DNA of 64,000 nt from Halostella pelagica (GCA_005954745.1 CP040680.1:124001-188000), one strand, 5' to 3'; counted from the first letter of the stretch, positions 17,098-28,400 are shown. Notes: generated by a model not told the origin, from the letters alone. Translations and numbers: made by a program.

Positions 17098-18840
17098 ATG
17101 CACTCCCCCCGTCCGATGGCTGCCGTGCTTGCCCTCTTTCTCGTGAGCAGCAGCGCTATAGTTGTCGTCGCGGGAGGCATGCCTCCCGATTCAGGATCTA
17201 CTGTTCCTGACGATGGACCGGACTACGGCGTGAATAACAGTACGTTTCAGCGTCTCTGGTCCGAGGATGCCGACAACGGCAATCTCTCAGCCGACGATTT
17301 CGACGGTGCAAATGTTTCATCGCGCGCCGAATTCGCACACCGACTTGCCCGGTCGACGGACATCCCGTCCGATCAGCCACCACAGGCTGCTGGGGACTGG
17401 AACAATGGAGATTTCGGTGATTACAGTTCTGGTGACCGAGATTCGTCTATTCATCCTGAAAGTGCATCCCTCGAAGACGGTGTGTACATCAAGGATGCGT
17501 ATGTCAGTATCTTCGCCACCCAACCGTCGACGATCCTCCACCAAGGGAACGAGACGACGCACTACGTTGCTCCAGACGGCCAGGTCCGCGCACTCAGTGA
17601 CTACCGCGTTGCTGTTCCCCAGGGTGATCAGAACGGGTCACAGCGTGATTACTGGTCGATCGACCGAACGAGTATCGAATCTGTTGAACTCTCCGCTGAT
17701 GGGCGAACCATCGACACTGGGAGCGGCCATCAGGCAACGCTTCAATATACCGACCTCTCGGGATCACCGCAGCTGACCGTCGAGGCCAATATTACGGTAC
17801 AACTCCGTCATGTCACACTGGATTGTCCAGACTGGAACTCCTCGATATCCAGTTGTGACGGGGATTGGACTCGTGACATCGAAACCCTCGAAGCGTCGAA
17901 AACGGTGTCGACGTCACAGACCGTCGTTGTCAACCAACTTTCCGACATTTCTGGAAACCGCGTCCAGTTTGAGGCTTACGAAGACCGGGTCGGCGCAGTC
18001 GTCCATCCGAACACCGAGTGGTCGACGATTACGGTCAACGGCAATGTTCGAGCCCGGAGCAACTGGTGGTTCTACACGGCCGGAAGGTCCGGCTGGCAGA
18101 CGATGGTTACGAGCACTGCGACTAATACGTCACAGGCTGAGTCGTCGGTACGTCCCGTTCAGGTTCATGCGTTCCCGAGTCAGCAAGCGCCGTACGTACC
18201 GACTGAACCGACCGACGACGGAAAGCGCCCACTTGCCATCAAGGAAACGTGGGGGACAGAGCTGGCAGGGCCGTCGCTGCCGGTGAACATCGATCTCGAG
18301 TCTGCTGACCCATACGTGAACGCAGATTCGATAGCTGTTAGTTCCACAACCCTCGACGAGAGCGCCTTCCGAAAGGTCACAGTACAAGGCATCGTCCGCG
18401 GGCAATCACGAACAGTCTCCCTCTCGGAGCAACAGACTGTCCGCGAGACGACGCTCACTCTCACGGTTACCAACGCCAACGCGACACACGCGGTCGTCCG
18501 TGCGACGGTCGCGGAAACAGCGACCGGCACGGCTGTGACCAACGGTCGCGTGACGGTCCGCAACCAGTCTGCGGCGCTGAACAGCAGTGGGATGGCCACC
18601 CTCACACTCTCGAATCCAGGGGCGCTCGTACGAGGGCAGTACCAGCCATCCGAGTGGTGGCGGACGGACCGACCCTACGCAATGGCAACGGATGTTGCAA
18701 AGATGCCAGGGAACTATCCCGATTTCCAGACGCTCATCCAGCTCGTCGTCGTGACAATTCTCTGGTTCATTCCGCTCGCAGTCCTGATCTTCGGCTTCGA
18801 CTACATGTCCGATGGCGCACTACTCGGTCTCTCAAATTGA
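17098..18840 (+). CDS. Large secreted, C-terminally anchored surface protein of the conjugation operon
   Basis: This 580-residue protein has an N-terminal signal segment (AVLALFLVSSSAIVVVAGG) and a long polar beta-rich ectodomain with many N-x-S/T sequons. A single C-terminal helix (about 548-570, LVVVTILWFIPLAVLIFGF) anchors it. Two Cys pairs near residues 240-255 may form disulfides. It resembles surface glycoproteins and is conserved in position in haloarchaeal VirB4-type clusters as I recall. Likely an adhesin or mating-pair component. The stop is 2 nt from the next ATG. Confidence 0.55.
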   Translation: MHSPRPMAAVLALFLVSSSAIVVVAGGMPPDSGSTVPDDGPDYGVNNSTFQRLWSEDADNGNLSADDFDGANVSSRAEFAHRLARSTDIPSDQPPQAAGDWNNGDFGDYSSGDRDSSIHPESASLEDGVYIKDAYVSIFATQPSTILHQGNETTHYVAPDGQVRALSDYRVAVPQGDQNGSQRDYWSIDRTSIESVELSADGRTIDTGSGHQATLQYTDLSGSPQLTVEANITVQLRHVTLDCPDWNSSISSCDGDWTRDIETLEASKTVSTSQTVVVNQLSDISGNRVQFEAYEDRVGAVVHPNTEWSTITVNGNVRARSNWWFYTAGRSGWQTMVTSTATNTSQAESSVRPVQVHAFPSQQAPYVPTEPTDDGKRPLAIKETWGTELAGPSLPVNIDLESADPYVNADSIAVSSTTLDESAFRKVTVQGIVRGQSRTVSLSEQQTVRETTLTLTVTNANATHAVVRATVAETATGTAVTNGRVTVRNQSAALNSSGMATLTLSNPGALVRGQYQPSEWWRTDRPYAMATDVAKMPGNYPDFQTLIQLVVVTILWFIPLAVLIFGFDYMSDGALLGLSN

Positions 18841-18842
18841 AC

Positions 18843-19745
18843 ATGAACGACACTACAGACGCATCCAGTCACGATAGGCGTATTGGCCGTCGAATGGTTC
18901 TCAGTGGGCTCACCGGAACACTCGTCGCCCTCGCCGGTTGTACAGACAACTCTGATACTGACAGCGACACCCCCACAAACAGTACTGATACGGCAACTGA
19001 GCCGCCTGTAGCACAGTCAGATACGTTCGCCGGTGTTAGAGTTGACGCCGGCCAGCTCGTCGTCACACTTGCTCGTGATATGTCCGCCAGGTGGGTACAT
19101 CGCTTTGGACCAGACGGGAATCTTGCAGAGAAGGCGAAGGTAGCACTGGACGGCCGGGAAGCGCAATTCGATCTTGTCGGGCAGAACGTCGACGGCTATA
19201 CACCTGGAGAGCATCGTCTCGCCGCCGTTAAGAACGACGAACCAGTCGGCGGTATGACGGTCGACCTTGAACCTGAAGTGTCACTCACCAGCTTCCATTG
19301 GGCGAAAAACCACCCGTACATGGGGTGGGATAAGTCAGCGAATAACTGGGAGACACACGCCGCATTCCATCTGGAAAACAGAGGGAGCGGACCTGCAATG
19401 CTCACCCGCACTCGGTGGCGGAACGCGCCGTTCGTCCTTCGCACTGATGAGGACGAACAGACATTCGATCATCCGAAGGTACTCCCACCAAATAAAACGA
19501 CGACAATCTATGCGATACCGCCGGTCTACGAGACCAGCGGTGGTCTCGTCGGTGCGTCTTCCGTTGAATGCGAGAAGATCGACACGAAAACGCTGCACCT
19601 GACCGCTACCGTCGAACCGGGGGCTAACTCATCGTTCTCACAGATGATCGAGTACGGTGGCGAGGAGGGCGCTTGTGAACTCACCATCGTCGATAGCGAA
19701 ACCACCGACTCTTCACAAACTGCAGGCAAGGAGAGTGAGTCCTGA
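18843..19745 (+). CDS. Tat-exported lipoprotein of the conjugation operon
   Basis: The ATG at 18843 is preferred because it places RRIGRRMVLSGLTGTLVALA and the lipobox Cys near residue 35. This is a twin-arginine signal with lipobox (LAGC), typical of haloarchaeal lipoproteins. A Ser/Thr/Asp linker follows, then about 230 residues of beta-rich ectodomain with no recognised domain. It follows the surface protein by 2 nt and precedes the polytopic protein by 2 nt. A VirB7-like role stabilizing the surface apparatus is inference from location. Confidence 0.7.
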   Translation: MNDTTDASSHDRRIGRRMVLSGLTGTLVALAGCTDNSDTDSDTPTNSTDTATEPPVAQSDTFAGVRVDAGQLVVTLARDMSARWVHRFGPDGNLAEKAKVALDGREAQFDLVGQNVDGYTPGEHRLAAVKNDEPVGGMTVDLEPEVSLTSFHWAKNHPYMGWDKSANNWETHAAFHLENRGSGPAMLTRTRWRNAPFVLRTDEDEQTFDHPKVLPPNKTTTIYAIPPVYETSGGLVGASSVECEKIDTKTLHLTATVEPGANSSFSQMIEYGGEEGACELTIVDSETTDSSQTAGKESES

Positions 19746-19747
19746 AG

Positions 19748-20950
19748 ATGGGTTGGCTAGAAAAGCAGGTTGAGAACGCCATCAACGATGTCCTCACCCG
19801 GATAAAGGAGGGGCTGATTGGATTAGCAGAAGACATCTTCCAAGCTCTCTTAGAGCCGATTGTCGGTGTTCCGGCTCCGGAATCCGACTCCCAGTACATC
19901 GTTGTTGGAACGCCATCGAACGATCCGTGGCAGTCCATCTACCAGGATTTCTATCTCCCGTATATCCTGCCACTGACGGTCATGCTGTTAGTTATCGCCC
20001 TCGCATTTGTCGGACTTCGAGCGGGGTCAATTAGCGAGTATCGGCGGAAGCGACTCCTCCGTCGTATTGGCATCGTGTTCATGGGATCGTTCGTCTGGTT
20101 CCCGCTCATCTCGATTCCCCTCCAGTTCGTGAACGCGATTGGGATGACGCTCGCACCCATCGGAGAGATGTCCGCTGGGTTGGGTGGATTGGCGAAAGCG
20201 GGACTCGGAGGGCTGATCGCGGCACTGGTGATGGTGTTCGTAGAGAACATCCTCCTACTCGCAGCCGCGTTCGTCTATGGCCTCCGATGGCTAGGTGTGA
20301 TCGTATTGACGCCGTTGATGCCGTTACTCGGCGTGTTGTGGGCTGTTGATGTCTGGCCACTCAATTCGATGTCGAACATCGCCCGGCGTGGAGCGAGTAT
20401 CTATCCAGGGCTCATCATCGCCGGAATTCCAGCGGCAGTTCTGTTCCGACTTGGATGGCAGACCGACCCAGCTAGCGGATTGAGTGCGCTGTTCGCGTTG
20501 GTTCTCGGTCTCTCGCTCATCCCTGCAGCCTGCATTGCAAGTATTCTAACCATCTACTGGAGCGCACCCACACTACAGCGGGTAGCAAGTTCAGGCGCAG
20601 GTGCAACCGCGAAGGGCGCACCGAAAGCGAAGAACACCGCAAAGCGAGGCACTGGGAAAGCCGCACGCGGTGCCCGGAACGTCCATCGAGGATACGCCCA
20701 GAATAAAGCTGGCCCGGTGACAAAGAGCGGGCAGACCCAGCTCGGTAGCGGCGATTCAAAAGCCTACAAACTCGGCTCGTCTGCGCAGTCAACGAAAGAC
20801 CATGCAGGCCGCTACAACAACCTCCGGAAGTCGAGTACCGGTCGAATGCGCGACAAAGCGAAAAAAGACGCGAGTCAGGCCACACAGGCCGCGAAAGCCC
20901 GGTCGAAGCAGGCGTTCAGGAACACGAAAAGCAAGGTTTCGCGGTGGTGA
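19748..20950 (+). CDS. VirB6/TrbL-like polytopic membrane protein with basic tail
   Basis: This 400-residue protein has five to six membrane helices between about 72 and 280. Examples are LPLTVMLLVIALAFVGL, IAALVMVFVENILLLAAAF and ALFALVLGLSLIPAACIASI. A C-terminal region of about 110 residues is very rich in Lys, Arg and Ala, which is striking in an acidic haloarchaeal proteome. VirB6 and TrbL channel proteins have this many helices and precede VirB4 genes. The basic tail probably faces the cytoplasm and could contact DNA. The next ATG is 6 nt after the stop. Confidence 0.65.
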   Translation: MGWLEKQVENAINDVLTRIKEGLIGLAEDIFQALLEPIVGVPAPESDSQYIVVGTPSNDPWQSIYQDFYLPYILPLTVMLLVIALAFVGLRAGSISEYRRKRLLRRIGIVFMGSFVWFPLISIPLQFVNAIGMTLAPIGEMSAGLGGLAKAGLGGLIAALVMVFVENILLLAAAFVYGLRWLGVIVLTPLMPLLGVLWAVDVWPLNSMSNIARRGASIYPGLIIAGIPAAVLFRLGWQTDPASGLSALFALVLGLSLIPAACIASILTIYWSAPTLQRVASSGAGATAKGAPKAKNTAKRGTGKAARGARNVHRGYAQNKAGPVTKSGQTQLGSGDSKAYKLGSSAQSTKDHAGRYNNLRKSSTGRMRDKAKKDASQATQAAKARSKQAFRNTKSKVSRW

Positions 20951-20956
20951 CGATTC

Positions 20957-23900
20957 ATGAGTACGAACACTGACGATCACGAGTATAGTGCCCGACGAAT
21001 TCACCAGTCCCTGGGCGGGACGACCGCGTTCTTCCAGGGGTACACCATCGGCGAGATCATGCTGTTTGTCGGCGTCGCGTTCATCACCCTCGTCGGCGCA
21101 GCACTGGTTCCAGCCACCTTCACGATTCCCGTTCTCGGGTTCGGCCTCATGCTCGGCCTCGTCCTCGGGATACTTCACAAAGTAAAACCCTCCTACCTGT
21201 GGCTCACCGAGTGGCTCGCGGCCCGTCTCGGCTGGGCGGTCAAGAACAAGGAGTACACCCACGGCGAGGACAACAGCGAAGTTCGGTACCTAACCCGCGT
21301 TGGTCAGGTATTCCCGCACGCTATCGAGCGCTCCGATGGCGCGCTCGTCGGTGCGATGAAAGTCGAACCCGCGAACATGGCGCTCGAAGACGAGGAGGCG
21401 TGGGCGAAAGCCGTCCAATCGCTCTCCGAGTTTGTCAATGCGACCATCGACTTCCCCGTGAAGTTCTATCTCACTAGCCGGGAGGTCGACCAGGACGACG
21501 TCGTCCGCGACCACCAGCGTCGTCTTGGCGACGCCGACGTCCGGTCGCGGCCCGTTCTCAAACGACTGCTCGAAGAGTACATTACGAACAACACCGACTC
21601 GAATGGTGATATCGACTCCGAGACTACGACCATCCGCGAATACTACATCATCACCGCCGTTCGCGATGCCGACGTCGAACAGCTCGACGAAACCAATGAT
21701 AGCGTCCTCGCCTACCTCGCTAATATCCCTATGCTTGGACACGTATTCGGGCGGTTCCAGTCTGACGGCCTCTCTGAAGCCGAGCGTGATCGTCTCAAAG
21801 AGGACAAGCTGGAATCCCGGCTCGGTCAGATCCGCCGGGGTGGGTCGTCGCTCTACCGCTGTTCGGTCAGTCCGGTGGACGCCTACGACCTCACTCGTGT
21901 GACCAAAGAATACTGGACGGGGCGCACTGAGGAGTACGGCGATATCACTGACGCGATCGGCACGTTCCCGGTCGTTGCACACGGTATCAGCGACGACGTG
22001 CCGTCGACGCCAGACCCAGACGACGTCGTCGATTCGATGGACGATGGCCAGTACAGCAGGCGTGGCGCTTCGACCGACGGTTACGATCAGAGCGACGAGT
22101 GGGATGTCTCCGTCGATGACCTTGACAGTGAAGATAGTGAGGCCGCAGAAACGGACGACAAGACGGACGTCGACTATGAGGACCGCCTCGATGATACGTC
22201 GACGTTGCATCAGTCGGTTATTGCGCCGTCGACGGTCGACTGGGAGACGACCTACGCCGTCATCAACGACGAAACGTACGTCCGGATGTTCTGGATCGAG
22301 CAGTTCCCGGAGGAACCTGCCGACGGGATGCTCGAGCGATTGTTGCTGGAGACCGAACTGCAGACGGACATCAGCATCCATCTCGATCCATTCGACAACC
22401 AGTCGGCCGAGGACATGATGGCCGACTGGATTTCGGATTTGAAGGTCAACCAGCACGACTCGAATAGCCTCAAAGCTGAGGACCTCCAGGAGGACATCGA
22501 CCGTGGGAAGTTCATGCGGTCGCTTGTCCGGGCGAATAAGGCGTCATTCTACCGTGGAGGCGTCTTCATCCGACTCTCTGCCGAGAGCAAGCAGAAACTC
22601 GACAACCAGTCGACGCGTCTGCGCTCGATTGTCAAAGACGCGCCCGCGAACTGTACGCTCAAAGTAGCGAACCGCTGGCAGGAGAAGGGGCTTGCGACAG
22701 TCTCACCCCTCGGTCGGAATGAGCTTGGTCGCGACCGGATGTCGACGCTGACGAACCAGGCGGTCGGCGCGATGTTCCCCTTCAGTTCGAACTACATGAT
22801 GATGGACGACGGCGTCGAATACGGCTACCACGGACACAACGGCTCACCTGTCCAGATCAATCCCTGGGAGCTCGAAACCGGCCACAGCGAACTCGTCGTC
22901 GGAATGCCCGGTGCGGGGAAGACGTTCGGCGATATCATGCGCCACTTGCGGATGATGAAGCGCCAGCAAGAGACGATGCTCGTCATGATCGACCCTGTCG
23001 GTGGGTTCAAAGGCATCGCCGACGCGCTGAACGCGAAGACGATCTCTGTCGGGGGCGACACACAGCTGAATCCCCTGGAGATCCGTGAGACGCCCCAGGA
23101 GGTGCTCGATTCCGAGGACGGTATCTCACCGTTGTCCGCGAAGAAGGACGAGGTGTACGCAGTCCTTGAGAATTTCCTGACCGCTCGCGATATCAATCTC
23201 GGAACCGAAACGGGCGTGCTCTCGTACGTCATCGACGAAGCATATCGACAGACAGGAGTCGTCGAGGACGACGTCAGCACTCATACCCCCGAGAATTCGC
23301 CGACGATGACGGACATCCATCGGATTCTCGCAGATATTGCCGACCATCCGGACGAACACAACATCGCAGCGTCCGAATCTGCCCGCGAGCGCGCCGCACA
23401 GTACGCCGACGAACTCGCCATTGCATTCCAGCCGTTCCGTGAGGGTGGCGCGTACGCGAATCTCTCAGAGCGGTCGGAGATCGATATCCTCGAAGGCGAC
23501 AATAAGGTCGTTTACATCGACCTCGGGCAGATTGAGGGAAGTGCGTCTGGGATCGACCGCCAGACGTTCCTGATGCAACTACTCCTGTCGACGGTCTACC
23601 AGCAGGCAAAGAAGACCGATCGAAATGTCGAACTCGCCATCGACGAGGCGCACTACCTGTTCGAAGACCAGGCGAATCTCGATTTCCTCGAAACGGCGTT
23701 CCGGCACCAGCGCCACGCCGGCCTTCGAATGGTGCTGCTGTCCCAGACTGCCCAGGAGTTCTACGAGACCGACCAGGCCGAGAAGATTCTCGGTATGTGC
23801 CCTATCAAAGTCTTCCACAAACTGCCTGATTTGGATGACGAGACAGCCGACAAAATCGGGCTCACGCGCGAGCAGCGCCAGTACATCCGTGGGGCCGACG

Positions 23901-24301
23901 CAGGCAAGGAGGACCTTGGCTACAGTCAGGCGCTCGTCCGCGTTGAAGAACACGGGACGTACCCGCTGCACGTCGTCGCTGACGAGTTCGAGAAGCGCGT
24001 TATCGACTACGAGCCCGACGATCGCGAGTTCATCCAGCAGACGATTAGTGCCGAACCCGAGGATCTCGTCGACTTCGAGGGATTCGTGGAGAACGAGGCG
24101 CGACTGAACGCGCTTACCAACCGCTACGACCTCTGCGAGGACGAGGCCACGCGCATTCTCGATGAGGGGTTCACCGAAGACGAGATCGTCGAAGCGGTCG
24201 TCGCGAACGCACAGCGGAACGGTACGGTAGAGACGTCCGCCCTCGCTGACGGCGGAGACGACGCTGTCCAGTCCAATGAGGAGGGTACCGACGATGTTTA
24301 G
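20957..24301 (+). CDS. PrgI-VirB4 fusion: conjugative transfer ATPase
   Basis: This 1114-residue protein starts with a PrgI-like pair of membrane helices (about 30-75) fused to a VirB4 body. An acidic, low-complexity linker lies at about 350-415. Walker A is G649-MPGAGK655-T and Walker B is LAID896-EAH. TraC/VirB4 ATPases energize pilus biogenesis and substrate transfer at the inner face of the membrane. PrgI-VirB4 fusions are common in archaea and Gram-positive conjugation systems. The C-terminal helical tail is acidic. Its last 8 nt overlap the next gene. Confidence 0.85.
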   Translation: MSTNTDDHEYSARRIHQSLGGTTAFFQGYTIGEIMLFVGVAFITLVGAALVPATFTIPVLGFGLMLGLVLGILHKVKPSYLWLTEWLAARLGWAVKNKEYTHGEDNSEVRYLTRVGQVFPHAIERSDGALVGAMKVEPANMALEDEEAWAKAVQSLSEFVNATIDFPVKFYLTSREVDQDDVVRDHQRRLGDADVRSRPVLKRLLEEYITNNTDSNGDIDSETTTIREYYIITAVRDADVEQLDETNDSVLAYLANIPMLGHVFGRFQSDGLSEAERDRLKEDKLESRLGQIRRGGSSLYRCSVSPVDAYDLTRVTKEYWTGRTEEYGDITDAIGTFPVVAHGISDDVPSTPDPDDVVDSMDDGQYSRRGASTDGYDQSDEWDVSVDDLDSEDSEAAETDDKTDVDYEDRLDDTSTLHQSVIAPSTVDWETTYAVINDETYVRMFWIEQFPEEPADGMLERLLLETELQTDISIHLDPFDNQSAEDMMADWISDLKVNQHDSNSLKAEDLQEDIDRGKFMRSLVRANKASFYRGGVFIRLSAESKQKLDNQSTRLRSIVKDAPANCTLKVANRWQEKGLATVSPLGRNELGRDRMSTLTNQAVGAMFPFSSNYMMMDDGVEYGYHGHNGSPVQINPWELETGHSELVVGMPGAGKTFGDIMRHLRMMKRQQETMLVMIDPVGGFKGIADALNAKTISVGGDTQLNPLEIRETPQEVLDSEDGISPLSAKKDEVYAVLENFLTARDINLGTETGVLSYVIDEAYRQTGVVEDDVSTHTPENSPTMTDIHRILADIADHPDEHNIAASESARERAAQYADELAIAFQPFREGGAYANLSERSEIDILEGDNKVVYIDLGQIEGSASGIDRQTFLMQLLLSTVYQQAKKTDRNVELAIDEAHYLFEDQANLDFLETAFRHQRHAGLRMVLLSQTAQEFYETDQAEKILGMCPIKVFHKLPDLDDETADKIGLTREQRQYIRGADAGKEDLGYSQALVRVEEHGTYPLHVVADEFEKRVIDYEPDDREFIQQTISAEPEDLVDFEGFVENEARLNALTNRYDLCEDEATRILDEGFTEDEIVEAVVANAQRNGTVETSALADGGDDAVQSNEEGTDDV

Positions 24302-25421
24302 TCAACTCCTGGGTGGCAACCCGCAGTACGACGCAACACAACTTGAGTTCGAAGAGCCGTTCGTCCAGCACCCGGAGAGTGCGCCGGGTATCTTGCTCAG
24401 GATTCGCCCGTTCAAAGAGAATCAGGGAGTCGTCGACGGCGCCGGTCTCCTACAGTCCGTTCACGACGTGACGACGAACTTCCGGGGGAAGAACACGAGT
24501 GACCATCATTCGTTTGAGGTTTGGTTCGACGAGGGGAAGATCAAGTTCTACATGCACGCTGCGACCGAGGCGGCCGCCGACAAGTTTCGCCGGCGCGTTG
24601 GGAACAACTACGCAAACAGCGAGGTCTTCCCCGTCGAAGGTGGGGCTGCCTTCCCCGTCATCGAGCCCGACGAGTACGTCGCTGGTGCGTGGCTAGAGAT
24701 GGAGAAGCTCCCCTATTACCCGATTCGCCACCACAACAGCGAGGAGTGGGAGACGGATCCATATGGCGAGATCACGAGCGAGATGCTCTCGCTCGACGAT
24801 AGCAAGGTCATTACGCAGGTCATCTTTCGACCGGCCAAGCAGTCCTGGACCGGTGGCGACCGGTTCAAGCACAACAGCGTCGACGACCTCGCCCACGCGC
24901 TCCGCCAGGGAACGTCGGTCGGCTGGCTCAATCCCCGCACGCGGCCAGCAAGCGAGAAGGACAAGCAAGCCGCCAAAACTATCGAGCAGCAGCGCGGTCA
25001 ACAGGCGTTCCACGTCAACATCCGTGTCGTCGCAATCTCGGCGGACAAGGACGAAGCCGAGGCTCGGGCCCGTGGCGTCGCCGGGATGTTCAGAAAGTAC
25101 TACAACGCGATCACCGAGCAGGGTCTCGACGATACGCCGGTGTGGCATCGGAAGGACGGCAAGCGTGCGAGTCAACTCCGCAAGCATATCACCCGGATGG
25201 CTGACCGCGAGTGGACTGACCGGCGGATGATCATGACTGTCGACGAACTCGCCGGCGTCGCACACATCCCGAACAACGAGATCGAGACGCCGAACATCGA
25301 CTGGCGCTACACGCAACGCGGTGACCGCGTGCCCGCCGACGCAGGCCAATACGAACCGCCCACCGACAGCGGAGATGCCAACGAACACAATGCTGACAAC
25401 AGAGGACATAATGGTGTTTGA
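24294..25421 (+). CDS. Conjugation accessory protein resembling the N-terminal domain of TraG/HerA-type coupling proteins
   Basis: The ATG at 24294 overlaps the VirB4 stop by 8 nt. The 375-residue soluble protein contains LLRIRPFKENQGVVDGAGLL and FEVWFDEGKIKFYMHA, which recall the domain preceding the ATPase in many bacterial and archaeal coupling-type secretion ATPases (DUF8128-like, from memory). It has no Walker motif of its own. The next gene encodes the ATPase and overlaps by 11 nt, so the two products likely form one complex from a split gene. Alternative: an unrelated scaffold. Confidence 0.55.
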   Translation: MFSQLLGGNPQYDATQLEFEEPFVQHPESAPGILLRIRPFKENQGVVDGAGLLQSVHDVTTNFRGKNTSDHHSFEVWFDEGKIKFYMHAATEAAADKFRRRVGNNYANSEVFPVEGGAAFPVIEPDEYVAGAWLEMEKLPYYPIRHHNSEEWETDPYGEITSEMLSLDDSKVITQVIFRPAKQSWTGGDRFKHNSVDDLAHALRQGTSVGWLNPRTRPASEKDKQAAKTIEQQRGQQAFHVNIRVVAISADKDEAEARARGVAGMFRKYYNAITEQGLDDTPVWHRKDGKRASQLRKHITRMADREWTDRRMIMTVDELAGVAHIPNNEIETPNIDWRYTQRGDRVPADAGQYEPPTDSGDANEHNADNRGHNGV

Positions 25422-28400
25422 CCGATTCTTCGATCGTGGCGACTCCGAGGAGTCACCTCCACTGTCCGAGAAGCCCACAGAAGACGAGGAAGTAGATTCC
25501 ACTTCGCAGACCAGCGGAGACGAGCGTTCAACGTCCGATTCACCACCGGCTTCCCAGACCCGACTCGGCGAAACGTACGATATCAGTGAGCGAGACACGG
25601 CCTACGTTGGTGGGAAGTCCGTCATCACCGAAACAGCAGGTGAGGGCACTGTCGCAGGGTCGCACGTCCGAGAGATGTTCGAATCAGGAGTTGATACCTC
25701 GCCCGCCCCACTCTGGATCGGCTACGACGAGGACGCGCAACGAGGCTTTCGTGAAGCACCGCTCCGCTTCGAGTCGCTCTTCCGTCACATCTGGATTACG
25801 GGCACCACCGGCTACGGAAAAACCACCGAGCTCCTGAATATGATGGTGCAGTGGGCGTATTCAGGCTACGGCTTCGTATACTTCGACCCGAAAGGTCGCG
25901 ACTCCCGTGAACTCCTGCGGAAACTCCCCGAAGACCGTCTGGACGACGTCGTCTGGATCGAGCCCGGCTCATCCGAACACGATAAGACGGTCGGGCTGAA
26001 CTTCCTCGAGGTTCCCGACTGCAATACCGAGGAGGAACGCGAAAACGAGATCGAGAATCGCATTGAGAATCTGAAGGCGATCTTCGATACGGACGAGTAC
26101 TGGGGGATCAACATGGAGTCAATCACGGAGTCGATGGGCCGGGCGATGATGCAGTCCGAGAAATCGTTCTCGGTGATCGATATGTACTTCACGCTGTTGA
26201 ACGCCGAACGGCGCGAAGAGTTCGCCCTCGACGTCGACGATCCGTATGTGCGCGAATTCTGTCTCGAAATCGCACGGATGGACGACGAGACAGTCCGGCC
26301 GCTGCTCAAGCGGATCAAATCATGGGTCGAAAACTCGGTCATCCGGCGAATCATCTCCCACCGAGAGAGCACCATCAACTTCCGCGATATCATCGACAAC
26401 GACCGAATCGTCATCGTCCGCACGCCCGTCGAGAACACGGACATCAAGAAGATGGTCACGCTCGGCGTGATGCGAAACCTCTGGAGCGCAATTCAACAGC
26501 GGTCGTACGAATGCGATACCGACCCGGACCCCTACTTCGTCCTCTGTGACGAGTTCGACGACATCGCGAGCGACAATCTCGATATCGAGTCGATGCTCGC
26601 CCGCGCCAGATCGATGCGGCTCTCCGTGACGCTCGCCTCCCAGTACCCCTCACAGTTCGACGAGGATACGCTCAAGGCGATGCAGAACAACTGTGACAAC
26701 CTCATCGCCTTCTCGGTGAACGACGTCGACGACGCCCAGCTCTTGATGAAGCGGTTCCGAGACTACACGGCAGAGGACCTCATTTCGACCGACCAGTATC
26801 AGGCCTGGACGAAACTGCCTCTCGACGGTGGTCGGTACTCTGAACCGGTCCTCCTCCGCTCGTTTCCGCCGTATCCACCGCTTCGGTCGGCTGATGCAGT
26901 CGACGACATCATCAAGCAGAGTTTAGACCGGTACGGGACCGACCCGCTGACCGACGCTGAGATTATGCAGAACCTCATCTACAGCGATGCCAACGAGGCA
27001 GCCAACCCGACGAAGATACTGGATGAAACGATGGCGGAGGCAATTCGTGCAGTGCAAATACGTGAGGATGTGCGGACGGAAAACGGCTGGGTGGACGTCA
27101 CCGCCGTCGACGAAGAACTCTCGGTACGCCTTGAGAACACCCAGCCTGATATTGACTATGAGTACGAGGACTTGCCGGACGTGCGTGAAGCGTCACGGTT
27201 ACTCGAAGTCAAACTGGAGAACGACGACATCGTCGCACGTCTCTCCGACGAGGGGGAAACGACGGTACAGCCTGAGACTGGGGCTGTCGGATCGGCAGGC
27301 GGAACGATCCACGATGCAGTACTCATGGATACTGAGACGGCGCTCACCGAGCGTGGATTCAGTGTCGATATCCTTGAACAGGACGGGAGCGAGCAGCCCG
27401 ACGCCACCGCGACCCATCCAGACCACGACGTCGCCTTCAACATCGAGGCCGAGACGACGACACCTGACCGGCCTGCGAAAGTCTTGCAGAACCTCAAACG
27501 AGCCCACGAGACCGACCGGATACCGATCTTCGTCGTCCGTCCTGGTGATTCGGACACGAAGTGGGCCAAGCGTATCGAGAACATTCTCTCGCCACCGCTG
27601 CAAGAGCGGGCCGACGGCAGCGAGCAGTTCTATAATCGTGACGAGATCGTGATGTTCGGCGGTGGTGCGACGGCTCACGGTGGAGTAACCGCTGTTCGGC
27701 CACGCACATCCGATTCAAATCGCACGGTCTGGACGCGAGACGACGGCGAGCGCGTGCTTTCAGACGGCGAGACAGAGTTCGCTCGCGTTCCAGACGAGGG
27801 AACGCTCTCCAAAGACAGCGTCCCGGCCTACTACAGCCATGATCGAGAAACCGGCCAGTACACTGTCCACGAACCCGGAGATACCTGCGTCTATGACTCG
27901 AAAGACGACTTCGAGGCGGACTGGGTTCCGATCAAACGGCCATTCATCCCTGACATCGATCTACCAGATGCAGACTATTCGCGCGACAGCTACATCGTGC
28001 TGATTCTGCCAGCTGACGGTAGCCCGATGATTTTCCAGCATGGAGAGATGTATGGGCTGTCCGAGAACCCCGACCCCCAGGAGATGTGGCCGGACGATTC
28101 CACCGGTGATTCGGACCGGGTCGAGGTTTCGATAACCGGACTTGGCGAGGATGCTCCACTAGATGCCGATGCATCTGATTCGCCATCGAAAGACGAGTCG
28201 ATGGATATCGACCCGGACGGCGACGGTGTTGAAGCGTTTACAGCGATGTACGTTAGACAGGCTGATGGAGCCAAAGTTCCACAGGATGATCTGTTTCAGG
28301 CGTACGCCACTTGGACTGAACAGCACGATCTCGACGGGACAACCAAGGGCTGGTTCACCCGGAAGCTGCGGAATGTCGTCAACCTGGATACCGACCGATC

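Noticed and set aside
21290..22456. Long minus-strand ORF (388 aa) opposite VirB4
   Set aside because: It is the antisense of a well-conserved ATPase gene; Val/Arg-rich shadow typical of GC-rich coding DNA.
24693..25598. Minus-strand ORF (301 aa) opposite the coupling genes
   Set aside because: Shadow of two overlapping conserved genes; no motif and poor composition.
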